Assembly: GCA_002284615.2 (NCBI GenBank)
Contig: MU069507.1
Coordinates: 53,135 to 68,200 of the forward strand
Direction: 5' to 3'
Origin: Dunaliella salina
Taxonomy: Eukaryota; Chlorophyta; Chlorophyceae; Chlamydomonadales; Dunaliellaceae
Length of the DNA: 15,066 nucleotides
Positions 9,901 through 15,066 of the stretch are shown one piece after another. Positions within the stretch are counted from its first letter, which is position 1. Each line of letters begins with the position of its first letter. The translations under genes were made by a program, and so were the position numbers. Below the pieces are notes generated by a model that was not told the DNA's origin, ran no database searches, and saw nothing but the letters and a program-made list of their open reading frames with translations.

Positions 9901-12900
9901 CATCCTCAATGCATTCAGCTTAGCTTCTCTGTGTCAGGAGAGAGTGAAAAACGTGTGTGCCCTGCAACAAATGCAGTGTCACAGCAGCAAAAATAGCTAC
10001 ATTGGAATCGACAACAGAAATGCAGTGTAACAGCAGCAAATGCAAATGCAGTGTAACAGCAGCAAATACAAATGCAGTGTAACAGCAGCAATACAAATGC
10101 AGTGTAACAGCAGCAAGAATAGCTGCATTGGAATAGAAAAAGGAATGCCTGCTGCTTCTGCACTTTGGTCTTCAGCTTTCTTACTATGCCTGCTTGAAAA
10201 GGCTCAAAACAGATATTGCAGCATTTGCATTGCTGCTTCTGTTACAGAACGCATGACAACAGGTGAAGCCAGACTGAAGCTCAAAAAGTTTTTTTTGGGG
10301 GGGGGGGGTGTTTCTCTACCAATGTTTCCAGCCTGGTCTTCCTTGGTAGCCAGCCATCATCAACGAATAGGAAGCTCCAACCACACTGGAGGAGCATGCA
10401 TGCTGTTTGCTCACAAGTTGCTGCACTCGGGTGTTTGGGATATTAGGTATTTGAGATAGTAGCAATCCAACCATTGCTAGAGTAGCATTGTACCAATTTA
10501 ATTTCAAAAATTGCAGGGGCGCCGTGGCGACTGATACTATTGGGACTCTGAATGGCAACCAGACATATGACATCTCTTACCTCATCCAACTTAAGTGTCA
10601 ATTCACACCCGCTGTCACTGGCGAAGTGAGTTCTGTGTGTGCTTTTGCTGTTTCAGGTCCCTTGCCTTCACTGCTGAATCAGTCACATGCAGCAACCTGG
10701 TTCACTCCACAGAGTCTCTCTCCAGAAAATTCATTTGAATTGTTGGACTGCAAGGTTATGGACTGCCTGGTCCAATGCCCAGATGCGTGAACGAAGAGGA
10801 AATGCTATGTAGATTGTTGATCCAATGTGTGCAATACCACCATTTGCCTGTGTCTCCTAATTGTCATCACCACATCGCACCATATAACACCACACCACAC
10901 CATGACCATGTCTTCTCTACGTCATATGTCAATGTCATTATACATGACCATCCTTGAAGCATCAAACCATGAACACTGATGTAATGACGGAAATGTAACA
11001 AATCCATATGCGCAATGAGCAACATTGAGGGAAACATGTAACTCATCAACGGCCCTGAACGCTGTGGGGAGAAGCCTGCTTGACTGGAAGAGAGCCTTAT
11101 TGTTCTTTCATTGTCACTTTGATCTTTTCTGCAGGCTCAAGCATTTGGACCCCTTGTGGATTTTTCAGATGGCCTGAGTGCATGTGGTTTCAACACAAGC
11201 ACCCCTGGAGAATGGCGCCTCCGTTATGAGGTGGGAAATTGAGGTTGCACAAAGTGGCAAGAAAGACTTCAGTGTTTAAACCTCTTACTTGCTACTTTGA
11301 CCATACAGTTTCCCTTTTTTGTGCACAGGTTACAAACGCCGCAGGCTTTACTTCTAGGATCAACAAAACTGTGCACATAAATGAAGTGTGTCGGGATGGG
11401 GAGCTGCTGTGTGACGCTGGAACCTGCGCAGAAAGTGAGTTGCACTGGGTGGGCAGGTCAGGGAGGCCCAGGAGGATGGGCGCATTCGTTACCCTGTTTA
11501 GGTGCTCTTGCAACATGCTGCATGTACTACACCTTTCATGAACACCACGCTTTTGCAGGATGGAATTGTGTTGCACTGTTCAACTTGTCTGTAAAAATAG
11601 CAAGTCATACTACTCTCCGGTAGCCATGCCAAAGCCCTCCTCTTTTTTTGATGTGAGCAAGCCATGGCATTGCTACAAGGCAAGTCCTTCAAGCATTAGG
11701 GACACTTTTGTGCATGTATTGTCCTTGCTTAGGTCCACATACACCTGATGGTTGCTCCTTGCATTTGGGAAGCTTGCCAAGCTTGATTGTGTTTCTGCTC
11801 CTGCTTTTAACCTTTTGCAGCGGAGGAAGTCTGCGCACTTTTTGATGGTGATCAAGATGGGCCAAGTACGGAGGAGGCCGCCACACCTCCCTGGATCCGC
11901 CTGCGCAGGGTTTTGGGCCAAGGTGCATTTGCTACTTCCAAAACGTGGAGCTTGTTTTGTGAATGCTTACATTTGTGTTGGTCTGAAAACCTCAGAAAGC
12001 CTTGTCCTCTGCCTGATCATGATCCTCCACAACCTTTTCAAAAAAACCAGAAATGCTGCTATTCCTGCTCAAAGACTCACTTAGGGACTGTAACTCACAG
12101 CGTGAAGGAAGGTGTGTGTATTTAGCATTTATTTAGCAAGCTTTTTTACACTCTTCTTCATAAATCATCATTGTCTGTAAGCTGCATGAATCAGTGAAAT
12201 ACACATGCTAGACTTGCATATATTGGAATTATGTGCCTCTCTTGGCCATTTATTTATGCATGCCCTTCTTCACTGCAAAGAATATATCTGCATGCAAAAT
12301 CTTTACACTCACAGAGGATTCTGGGAAGAGCATTGTCATAAGGGAGGGGCATGTTTACAAGGCCTGCAACAAAGAGGGAGGAGAAGCGCCTTGCGAACCA
12401 GGTGGGTGACTGTGTGACTCTTTGTCTTTGTGATGTGGTAGGAGTCTTTGCATCAGTGTGAGAAACCAGCATCTTCTGGCCAAAATGTTTTCTTGATTTT
12501 GACAATCCAAACAGGAGCATAGCAGGTGTGCCAAGCTTTTCAGATGGGCTGCGAGCTGGTCAAAAAGGTTTGGATTTCAATCATGTACAGCAAAATGCAA
12601 TGCCCTGGATACTGAGAGTATGTTGGGATCAGATATGAATGAGTATGCTCAAGGAATGGCTTGAGAATTCTGCTCCACAATAATTGAGTGTGCTCAACCA
12701 AGTGCTTGAGAATTCTGTTGCCTCACAATGATTGAGTGTGCTCAGCCAAGTGCTTGATAATCGTGTTCCTTCACAATGATTGAGTGTGCTCATCCATGTC
12801 CTTAAGCATTCTGTTTCTTCACAGTAGCTGAGTGGGCTCAGTCAAGTGCTTCAGGTATCTATTACTCCAAATGATTGAGTGTGCTAAGCCAAGTGCTCAA

Positions 12901-15031
12901 AGTTTTTTTTTTTTGCTTTCCAATACTTGAGGGTGCTCAAATTGTGCATGAGAATCATGTTGCTTAACAATGATTGTATGTGCTCAACCTAGTGCTTGAT
13001 GACATTGCTTCACACAGCTGTTCCTGCATTCAGAGCAGAAGCAAAAGTTCTGTCCATGTTATGCAACATGCAATGCAAGGCAGGCAAAGGTTAGACCCAT
13101 TGGCAGAACTTGTGCTCTGGCTAAATGCTATGCAAGCAAGTGACCAGCAGCATTGATTGCCCTCTTTCAGGCCCTGATGCAAGGGATGACACTGGAGACA
13201 TTGCAGATCGGGTAAGTGGATTTGATCCAGGGATGAATGGACCAAGTCATTGAGCTGATTTGGATTGCTGGTATGACTCCAGAAGCCTTGGCACATGAAG
13301 TCAGGAGATTAAAGGGAAAGTGCTATGCACTTTGTAAGTGGATTTAAGAATGAGAGGAAAATTCAGGGATTGATGTAATGAGAGCAAATTTCAGGGATGC
13401 GTCATCTGTGATCGGAGTATTCAAATGTACGGTAAACATTACAAGGAAAGCATATATCATACGAGTCTGGCAATTCATAATGTTTTTGCAGCAATGAGTG
13501 CACACACGAATCAATAATGTCTTGTTTGAATCAAGCACATTAGCAAGTTTGAAAGACAAGTATGACCCAAAATTCGCAAATCTTTGCTGATCAAGAAAAT
13601 GATGACCTATTGGGTTTGTCCTCAGTATTTTTGGCACCCTCAGCCAGGATGGTGCGTGCTGCCTGGTTACTTATTCCAGTAAAGGATGATGCGTGCTGCC
13701 TGGTTTTTTTTAGGATTACTATAATAGGATGATGCGGATTACGGAGGATTACTATAATAGGATGATGTGTGCTGCCTGGTTACTTATAGGATGAGGCGTG
13801 CTGCCTGGTTACTTATTCCAGTAAAGTGCAACTTCATTGTTATTTGCTGTTTTGGGCCTGAAGACTGCCTGTAAGATGTCTGTTTTCAAGTTCTGCAGCA
13901 CAAGTTGGGATGATGCCACTGTTTCTACGTACACAGTAGGCTCACTCCTTTTTAATGCGATGCACACTTTAGAAGTATGCTTGGTAATGAATCTGCCGTT
14001 ACGATTCTCTGGTGTCTGGCACTATCCACAGCCATTGGTCACTGCTGCAAGCATTCTCTTGGGCATTCCTTTTAGTAACTCTTACCAGCAAAGTTGCAAC
14101 CCATGTTCCCACCATCTTCAGCCCATTCCCGTAGTAGGACAGCAAAGTTGCAAGCCTAGGAGCACACATGCCGAGAACATGCAAGACACAAATGTTTTCT
14201 AGTGTTGCCAGGTGCCCTCCTTTGAAAATTTCCTGGCTGCATGGGGAGCTGCGAGGCAGTTGGTATGCTAGCCACCCCACCATTGCAATCCTGCTACGAC
14301 CACTTTTTTGCATGCTTTGGCAGACTTCCTTGATCTGTTTTGCAATGTGCTGCGTCTGTAAATCCAACACAGCTGTGGGCATTACCTTCTATCTTCAGTG
14401 GACCCTGCTGTGTGATCTGTCTTGTTTGACAACAGCGTGTCTTGTCATGTTGTTGTGCAGGTGTGGGCATGCCCACAGTCTCCCTTGATGCCTGCAGACT
14501 GCCTTGCAAACCCAAGTGCCTGCCCCTTTGACACATATGGCTTTGAAGAAGCAGGCCTGAGTTACTGCAAATTTGACATTCCAGGTAGGTGGGCTAGTCA
14601 GCTTCAACCGGTGATTGGTGATAGGGTTTCAAAGGGTAGCCTCGAGGAGCTGAGGAGCTCAGAGGGTAGCCGCGAGGGACTGAGTTTGACTCCTGCATGT
14701 CAGAACGATTTCCATTTAGTGACACATTTGAGATGCTTTCAAAATTTTGGTTTCAAGAGTGTGGGCAATTGACTTTTGAAGTAGGTGAGCATACTTTGCA
14801 AGACATGGGTCGTGTAGATCATAGATAATTTGGCTATGTGTTCTTGTTATTTTCGTGCAAAGGTCACACTTTGAAATGGATGCCTTTCATTCTGGTAGAT
14901 CCTTGCTCTTCGTGCCCTTGTTTGAGCAAAAAAATATGCTGTGGTGTATTTGCTCATGCAGAGGGCCAAGATGAGTTCCAGGCTGGAGATTCTTTTGAGA
15001 TTCAATTTGTGGCAATGGCAAACAATGGCAG
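702..15031 (+). CDS. Multi-exon gene: proline-rich rod plus repeated Ig-like (DUF5011-type) domains; partial
   Basis: Best joined model: 702-935, (2066-2161 and 3833-3917, cut by N), 4126-4359, 5280-5698, 7892-8029, 9622-9848, 10517-10625, 11135-11230, 11329-11434, 11821-11922, 12315-12401, 12526-12621, 13171-13211, 14461-14584, 14962-15031. Seen directly: every junction from 4359 onward keeps one open frame, with phases 1,0,0,2,0,0,1,1,1,1,0,1. That would be unlikely by chance, although one donor (12622) was chosen to fit. The joined part from 5280 is about 538 codons. Order of parts: SPPPP rod, Ig-like domain 1, Cys linker, Ig-like domain 2, Cys linker with a DxDxDG motif, Ig-like domain 3, Cys linker, unknown segment. 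Five N-glycosylation sequons and the proline rod suggest a secreted or surface glycoprotein, as in algal wall and matrix proteins. No catalytic motif or membrane segment was seen. The 3' end, and probably the 5' end, lie outside the window. I do not recognise a named gene. Confidence 0.75.
936..2064 (+). other. Intron sequence of copy A
   Basis: This begins with donor GTAGGT. A 127-codon open frame (1035-1418) recurs in copy B (2261-2644) but is broken in copy D by an inserted T after the shared GTTGTT, so I do not call it. A small perfect stem (GCATGT at 1575-1580 with ACATGC at 1588-1593) is present. No acceptor with a coding exon follows before the N. Confidence 0.55.
956..971. repeat. Alternating purine-pyrimidine tract (TG/CA) with 14-bp palindrome
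   Basis: Sixteen bases alternate purine and pyrimidine, TGTGTGTGCGCACACA, including a perfect 14-bp palindrome. It is repeated 20 nt after the donor in copy B (2182-2197) and copy D (4380-4395), although copy B has changes nearby. Such tracts can adopt Z-DNA under supercoiling; any function here is unproven. Confidence 0.6.
2065..2065. other. Ambiguous base at the junction of copies A and B
   Basis: The single N sits exactly where copy A sequence stops and copy B begins midway through the proline exon. It behaves like a scaffold join or collapsed gap rather than a miscalled base. The downstream part of copy A and the upstream part of copy B are both missing. Confidence 0.7.
2066..2161 (+). 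CDS. Proline-rich rod exon, copy B, 5' truncated at N
   Basis: This is the last 96 nt of the proline exon (32 codons' worth of PPPSPQPP-type sequence), ending at donor GTAGGT (2162) in the same phase 1 as the complete copies. Its first 138 nt are missing because the sequence is cut at the N at 2065. As assembled it has no acceptor. It is probably a complete exon in the real genome, or else a duplicate of copy A created by scaffolding. Confidence 0.5.
2066..3290 (+). repeat. Tandem unit copy B (5' part missing)
   Basis: This matches 840-2064 base for base at offset 1226, apart from about 18 substitutions before roughly 2660 and an N at 3034. It then runs on past 3290 into sequence that copy A lacks. 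At most sites where it differs from A in the first 600 nt, it shares the base seen in copy D, so it looks mosaic. Confidence 0.85.
2162..3832 (+). other. Intron and inter-unit sequence between proline exons B and C
   Basis: This is intron sequence as in copy A, followed by 3291-3500, which has no counterpart elsewhere in the window, then the start of copy C at 3501. Positions 3034, 3517 and 3590 are single N bases whose counterparts in copy A are A, G and A; they look like base-calling ambiguities. A candidate acceptor near 3320 (TTGTTTCAG) is not followed by persuasive coding sequence. Confidence 0.5.
3501..3917 (+). repeat. Tandem unit copy C (3' part missing)
   Basis: This matches 375-790 of copy A and, more closely, copy D: bases 3626-3917 correspond to 3919-4210 at offset 293 with only a few differences. 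It stops at the N at 3918. Measured against copy B, the start-to-start distance of complete units would be about 1905 nt. Confidence 0.8.
3833..3917 (+). CDS. Proline-rich rod exon, copy C, 3' truncated at N
   Basis: The acceptor CTCGCAG ends at 3832. The following 85 nt continue in the proline frame (PSPPPPSPMPPPPSP-type) until the N at 3918 cuts the exon. In-frame sequence upstream opens with ATG at 3760, as in copy D. After the N the sequence jumps back to unit sequence equivalent to 3626, so the rest of this exon is absent from the assembly. Confidence 0.45.
3918..3918. other. Ambiguous base at the junction of copies C and D
   Basis: The N falls inside a proline exon. The sequence to its right repeats what lies 293 nt to its left. 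This is the same pattern as at 2065 and suggests joined overlapping contigs from a repeat. Confidence 0.7.
3919..5273 (+). repeat. Tandem unit copy D (complete proline exon, diverged 3' end)
   Basis: This corresponds to copy A at offset 3424 over the proline exon and the following intron, more diverged than A is from B and with some indels. Similarity ends near 5273, just before acceptor ATGCAG (5279) of the next exon. Copies A and B instead continue in intron sequence at that point. Copy D is therefore the one attached to the downstream gene. Confidence 0.8.
4126..4359 (+). CDS. Proline-rich rod exon, copy D (joins the downstream exons)
   Basis: This is a 234-nt exon between acceptor CTCGCAG and donor GTAGGT, phase 1 at both ends, with about nine substitutions relative to copy A. 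It encodes PPSPQPPPPQPPPSPPPSP-type rod sequence. Its last base C plus CA from 5280-5281 makes a proline codon, so it joins cleanly to the next exon. Alternative reading: the same frame is open upstream to an ATG at 4053, giving MITALYSILVYLYLCILS and then PLPVLA before ALSPS. This resembles a signal peptide with a plausible cleavage site, so the exon could instead be a first coding exon starting at 4053. I favour the splice reading because the upstream stretch is a classic pyrimidine-rich acceptor, the n-region has no positive charge, and copy A has TTG instead of ATG. Confidence 0.72.
4360..5279 (+). other. Intron, 920 nt (copy D proline exon to rod/Ig exon)
   Basis: GTAGGT donor and ATGCAG acceptor, phase 1. 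It contains the copy D version of the repeat-unit intron, including the TG/CA tract at 4380-4395. The 127-codon frame of copies A and B is frame-shifted here. Confidence 0.65.
5280..5698 (+). CDS. Exon: end of proline rod and first half of Ig-like domain 1
   Basis: The acceptor is ATGCAG and the start is phase 1; 139 full codons follow. The first ~70 residues are proline-rich (PPLPSPSPPAPGPLPPLPPP), more varied than the repeated rod exons, ending in PQPPSPPAPYTSAP. A linker with an NGT sequon follows, then the start of an Ig-like domain: LLDGKRTIIGVNSADP and FQDPGAVAVDDVQGDLL. The DPGAxAxDDVxGDL string is the hallmark of DUF5011-type bacterial and algal surface Ig-like domains (family knowledge). 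The donor GTGCGT at 5699 is phase 0 and leaves the domain half finished, to be completed by the exon at 7892. Reading through instead would continue to a TAA at 5840-5842, with loss of domain character. Confidence 0.78.
6489..6580. repeat. Imperfect palindrome, hairpin-forming element
   Basis: Left arm 6489-6518 and right arm 6551-6580 are inverted copies with few mismatches: GGCCAAACAACTAG pairs with CTAGTTGTCTGGCC, and GGTATGAAGGG pairs with CCCCTTTATACC. The loop holds a second, perfect palindrome of 18 bp (CAAGCTAGTACTAGCTTG, 6523-6540). A clear target-site duplication was not found. It could be a foldback/MITE-like insertion or an accidental structure. Confidence 0.6.
6684..7046 (+). repeat. 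Degenerate ~54-nt repeat, three copies
   Basis: Copies at 6684-6737, 6948-7001 and 7002-7046 share TGGTAATRATNCAGCAAACA and then CAGCCAAATGCT with changes. The first two are best preserved; the third keeps mainly GACAATCAGCAGCCAAATGC. They flank the possible tRNA-derived segment. Confidence 0.6.
6826..6930 (-). mobile_element. Possible tRNA-derived (SINE-like) element, pol III boxes
   Basis: Read on the minus strand, this stretch contains TAGTCAAGGGCG, close to a pol III A box, and about 35 nt later AGTTCAAATCC, a near match to the B box consensus GGTTCGANTCC. A proper tRNA fold is not evident because the T stem pairs poorly. A SINE head or degraded tRNA relic is therefore only a possibility. 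Confidence 0.25.
7375..7434 (+). CDS. Possible small cassette exon (20 codons)
   Basis: Acceptor TACATGCAG ends at 7374 and donor GTAGAG starts at 7435. The 60 nt are open, phase 0 at both ends, and would insert 20 residues (VTSHLFLASE and so on) between exons 5280-5698 and 7892-8029 without shifting the frame. Against it, the Ig-like domain has a normal length when this stretch is skipped. Confidence 0.25.
7892..8029 (+). CDS. Exon: second half of Ig-like domain 1
   Basis: 46 codons, phase 0 at both ends, acceptor AACACAG and consensus donor GTGAGT. The peptide contains RPTLPGQPWLVRYSIAEGDA and ends IREVVIVCLS. PG-x-P-W-x-V-x-Y followed by R-x-V-x-V-x-C is the usual C-terminal half of the DUF5011-type fold, and it continues directly from GDLL of the preceding exon. 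The terminal cysteine opens the first cysteine-rich linker. Confidence 0.78.
8030..9621 (+). other. Intron, 1592 nt
   Basis: GTGAGT donor, GCTCAG acceptor, phase 0. Homopolymer runs are conspicuous: A at 8403-8417, eight G at 8924-8931 and eight C at 8962-8969 (the last two able to pair). Open frames on the minus strand (8368-8646, 8829-9254) and the plus strand have no recognisable product. Confidence 0.6.
9622..9848 (+). CDS. Exon: cysteine linker 1 and start of Ig-like domain 2
   Basis: The acceptor is GTGCTCAG and the donor is the consensus GTAAGT. The start is phase 0 and the end phase 2. It begins GERVCQEEDSGDAFCSTEG, which with the cysteine of the previous exon makes C-x6-C-x9-C-x5-C. 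Domain 2 follows: PPAIELEGDCDRVSID, then TAYEICPNN with an NFT sequon, then ELLCEQ. PPxIxLxG followed by Y-x-x-C is the typical N-terminal strand pair of these algal Ig-like repeats. The final CA joins G of the next exon to complete Gln. Confidence 0.8.
9849..10516 (+). other. Intron, 668 nt, with a 26-bp minisatellite
   Basis: Donor GTAAGT, acceptor TTGCAG, phase 2. It contains the CAG-rich minisatellite 9969-10134, a partly inverted copy near 10211-10243, and a T8-G12 run at 10289-10308. The apparent coding frames over the minisatellite on both strands are repeat artefacts. Confidence 0.65.
9969..10134 (+). repeat. 26-bp minisatellite (AAATGCAGTGTAACAGCAGC core)
   Basis: The core starts at 9969, 10018, 10044, 10070 and 10095. 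The middle copies are 25-26 bp. The outer copies extend into AGCTRCATTGGAAT, so the array is bracketed by a longer ancestral unit. The copies are nearly identical, indicating recent amplification. Confidence 0.85.
10517..10625 (+). CDS. Exon: middle of Ig-like domain 2
   Basis: The acceptor AAATTGCAG places G first, completing a codon with CA from 9847-9848. The peptide continues CEQ-GAVATDTIGTL and contains an NQT sequon and LKCQFTPAVTGE. GAxAxD after a cysteine is the conserved centre of the domain. The donor is consensus GTGAGT (10626), phase 0. A longer version reading through to AAG at 10754 with a weak GTTATG donor would also stay in frame, but would overextend the domain. Confidence 0.7.
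10626..11134 (+). other. Intron, 509 nt
   Basis: GTGAGT donor, TTCTGCAG acceptor, phase 0. No ordered repeat was seen apart from a CACACC-rich patch near 10870-10905. Confidence 0.6.
11135..11230 (+). CDS. Exon: Ig-like domain 2, DGL and WRLRYE strands
   Basis: 32 codons, phase 0 at both ends. The peptide runs AQAFGPLVDFSDGLSACG, then FNTSTPGEWRLRYE. FSDGL recurs in domain 3 (exon 12526). PGEWRLRY corresponds to PGQPWLVRY of domain 1. It includes an NTS sequon. Continuing past the donor GTGGGA meets a stop within four codons, which supports the splice site. Confidence 0.78.
11329..11434 (+). CDS. Exon: end of Ig-like domain 2 and cysteine linker 2
   Basis: The acceptor is GTGCACAG after a 98-nt intron. 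The start is phase 0 and the end phase 1, with donor GTGAGT. VTNAAGFTSRINKTVHI is a textbook closing strand pair (xDxAGNxxxxxRxVxV in the family) with an NKT sequon. NEVCRDGELLCDAGTCAE then begins linker 2, sharing the C-x6-C spacing of linker 1. Confidence 0.82.
11435..11820 (+). other. Intron, 386 nt
   Basis: GTGAGT donor, CTTTTGCAG acceptor, phase 1. An internal acceptor-like CTTTTGCAG near 11558 precedes open sequence, but no donor restores phase, so no extra exon is called. Confidence 0.6.
11821..11922 (+). CDS. Exon: cysteine linker 2 with DxDxDG motif and start of Ig-like domain 3
   Basis: Two bases complete a Thr codon. EEVCALFDGDQDGPSTEE follows, then AATPPWIRLRRVLGQ. DGDQDG fits the DxDxDG calcium-loop pattern found in thrombospondin type 3, dockerin and EF-hand loops, but a single isolated loop is weak evidence for calcium binding. 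PPWIRLR is the start of domain 3, like PPAIELEG in domain 2. The donor GTGCAT (11923) is phase 1. The frame stays open to 12125, so a longer exon is possible, but the chosen end joins perfectly to the next exon. Confidence 0.72.
11923..12314 (+). other. Intron, 392 nt
   Basis: GTGCAT donor and CACTCACAG acceptor, phase 1. Open reading from the previous exon continues for about 200 nt into it, which may be chance. No repeat was seen. Confidence 0.55.
12315..12401 (+). CDS. Exon: Ig-like domain 3, first strands
   Basis: After two bases completing a codon with the previous G, the peptide is DSGKSIVIREGHVYKACNKE, then GGEAPCEPG. V-x-x-G-x-x-Y-x-x-C and C-E-P-G correspond to the Y-x-x-C and CEQG elements of domain 2. 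The donor is GTGGGT and the phase is 1 at both ends. Confidence 0.8.
12526..12621 (+). CDS. Exon: Ig-like domain 3, FSDGL strand
   Basis: Acceptor ATAGCAG after a 124-nt intron, phase 1 start. The peptide is VPSFSDGLRAGQKGLDFNHV, followed by QQNAMPWILR. FSDGL repeats the motif of domain 2, and MPWILR stands where GEWRLRYE does. The strongest donor, GTATGT at 12618, leaves phase 0, which does not fit the next exon (phase 1). Using the weaker GTTGGG at 12622 adds four bases and restores the frame. The end shown is the phase-compatible one and is uncertain by four bases. Confidence 0.65.
12622..13170 (+). other. Intron, 549 nt, mostly a 48-bp minisatellite
   Basis: Its acceptor is CTCTTTCAG. 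About 380 nt of it is the tandem array 12640-13018, which starts only some 20 nt after the donor. A missed small exon within it cannot be excluded, given the phase question at the donor. Confidence 0.55.
12640..13018 (+). repeat. 48-bp minisatellite, eight degenerate units
   Basis: Units start at 12640, 12685, 12733, 12781, 12829, 12876, 12928 and 12975. Each opens with TGAGTGTGCTCA or a variant and contains AAGTGCTTGA-like sequence. Lengths are 45-52 bp. Unit 6 is enlarged by a T run. The copies have diverged, so this array is older than the 26-bp one. Confidence 0.85.
13171..13211 (+). CDS. Exon: Ig-like domain 3, closing strand
   Basis: A 41-nt micro-exon between CTCTTTCAG and consensus GTAAGT. 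Two bases complete a codon; PDARDDTGDIADR then ends in phase 0. DxxDDTGDIADR followed by VWAC in the next exon matches the family's closing D-x-x-G-N-x-A-x-x-R-x-V pattern. Its small size makes it easy for automatic predictors to miss. Confidence 0.68.
13212..14460 (+). other. Intron, 1249 nt
   Basis: GTAAGT donor, TTGTGCAG acceptor, phase 0. It holds the repeat cluster 13647-13827 and a short direct repeat (CAGCAAAGTTGCAA) near 14087 and 14140. No additional exon was recognised. Confidence 0.6.
13647..13827 (+). repeat. Scrambled tandem repeat cluster
   Basis: Five variants of GGATGATGCG occur, four followed by TGCTGCCTGGTT, with modules TACTTATTCCAGTAAA (first and last) and GGATTACTATAATA (twice) shuffled between them. 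The pattern is of nested small duplications rather than a simple array. Confidence 0.75.
14461..14584 (+). CDS. Exon: cysteine linker 3 and following segment
   Basis: Start phase 0, end phase 1, donor GTAGGT. VWACPQSPLMPADCLANPSA then CPFDTYGF gives C-x9-C-x6-C after the end of domain 3. EEAGLSYCKFDIPG follows. This segment does not look like the Ig-like repeats, and I do not recognise its family. Confidence 0.75.
14585..14961 (+). other. Intron, 377 nt
   Basis: GTAGGT donor, CATGCAG acceptor, phase 1. A small direct repeat, GGGTAGCC...GAGG, occurs twice around 14635-14678. Confidence 0.6.
14962..15031 (+). CDS. Exon: acidic/aromatic segment, gene continues beyond window
   Basis: The acceptor is TCATGCAG and the donor GTGGGT; the start is phase 1 and the end phase 2. 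The peptide is EGQDEFQAGDSFEIQFVAMA followed by NNG. The alternating hydrophobic FEIQFVAMA suggests a beta strand opening another domain. The next exon lies outside the window, which ends 35 nt into the following intron. Confidence 0.72.
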
Positions 15032-15066
15032 GTGGGTGTGTGCCTCATGGGCACTTCCTTCGTTGA

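Noticed and set aside
9915..10163. Cysteine- and leucine-rich minus-strand frame
   Set aside because: Produced by reading the CAG-rich minisatellite backwards.
10657..10790. Possible exon after TTTCAG at 10656
   Set aside because: It would need a 31-nt intron from the donor at 10626, too short, and skipping it joins 10625 to 11135 cleanly.
11560..11748. Open frame with cysteines after CTTTTGCAG
   Set aside because: It cannot be joined in phase to both 11434 and 11821, and those two join directly in frame.
1..15066. Search for CRISPR array, bacterial defence genes, tRNA or rRNA genes
   Set aside because: No regular spacer-repeat array, no operon-like gene packing and no foldable tRNA or rRNA sequence was seen; the spliced gene structure marks this as eukaryotic nuclear DNA.

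Overview
The window looks like nuclear DNA of a green alga, most probably a chlamydomonadalean. The reasons are a gene broken into many short exons with GTGAGT/GTGGGT/GTAGGT-type donors and TGCAG-type acceptors, a long serine-proline rod of the SPPPP kind found in algal hydroxyproline-rich wall glycoproteins, and repeat-laden introns of fairly balanced base composition. Dunaliella fits the composition, but that genus is a guess. I see no rRNA, tRNA, CRISPR array, bacterial operon or second convincing gene.

Almost everything can be explained by one plus-strand gene that runs off the right edge and perhaps the left. Part 1 (about 375-5279) is a tandem array of a ~1.9 kb unit. Each unit carries one proline-rich exon of 234 nt (702-935 and 4126-4359 complete; 2066-2161 and 3833-3917 cut by single N bases at 2065 and 3918) inside intron sequence. 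Part 2 (5280-5698) is an exon that ends the proline rod and begins an Ig-like domain of the DUF5011 kind. Part 3 (7892-15031) is a chain of about eleven small exons whose phases join into one open frame. They encode the rest of that domain, then two further Ig-like domains, each followed by a short cysteine-rich linker, then the start of another segment.

The predicted product is a secreted or surface glycoprotein: an extended, probably O-glycosylated proline rod joined to a string of beta-sandwich domains. At least five N-X-S/T sequons (NGT, NFT, NQT, NTS, NKT) lie in the non-proline part. A matrix, wall or surface role is inferred from this architecture, not shown by the sequence.

The introns hold most of the remaining structure: two minisatellites (26 bp and 48 bp units), an imperfect 92-nt palindrome resembling a small hairpin element, a possible tRNA-derived (pol III box) element on the minus strand, a degenerate ~54-nt repeat, and a scrambled ~180-nt repeat cluster. 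The tandem array should be read with caution. The copies abut exactly at single Ns, so copy number and order may be scaffolding artefacts. All exon ends are read by eye from splice signals, frame and phase; no transcript data were available.
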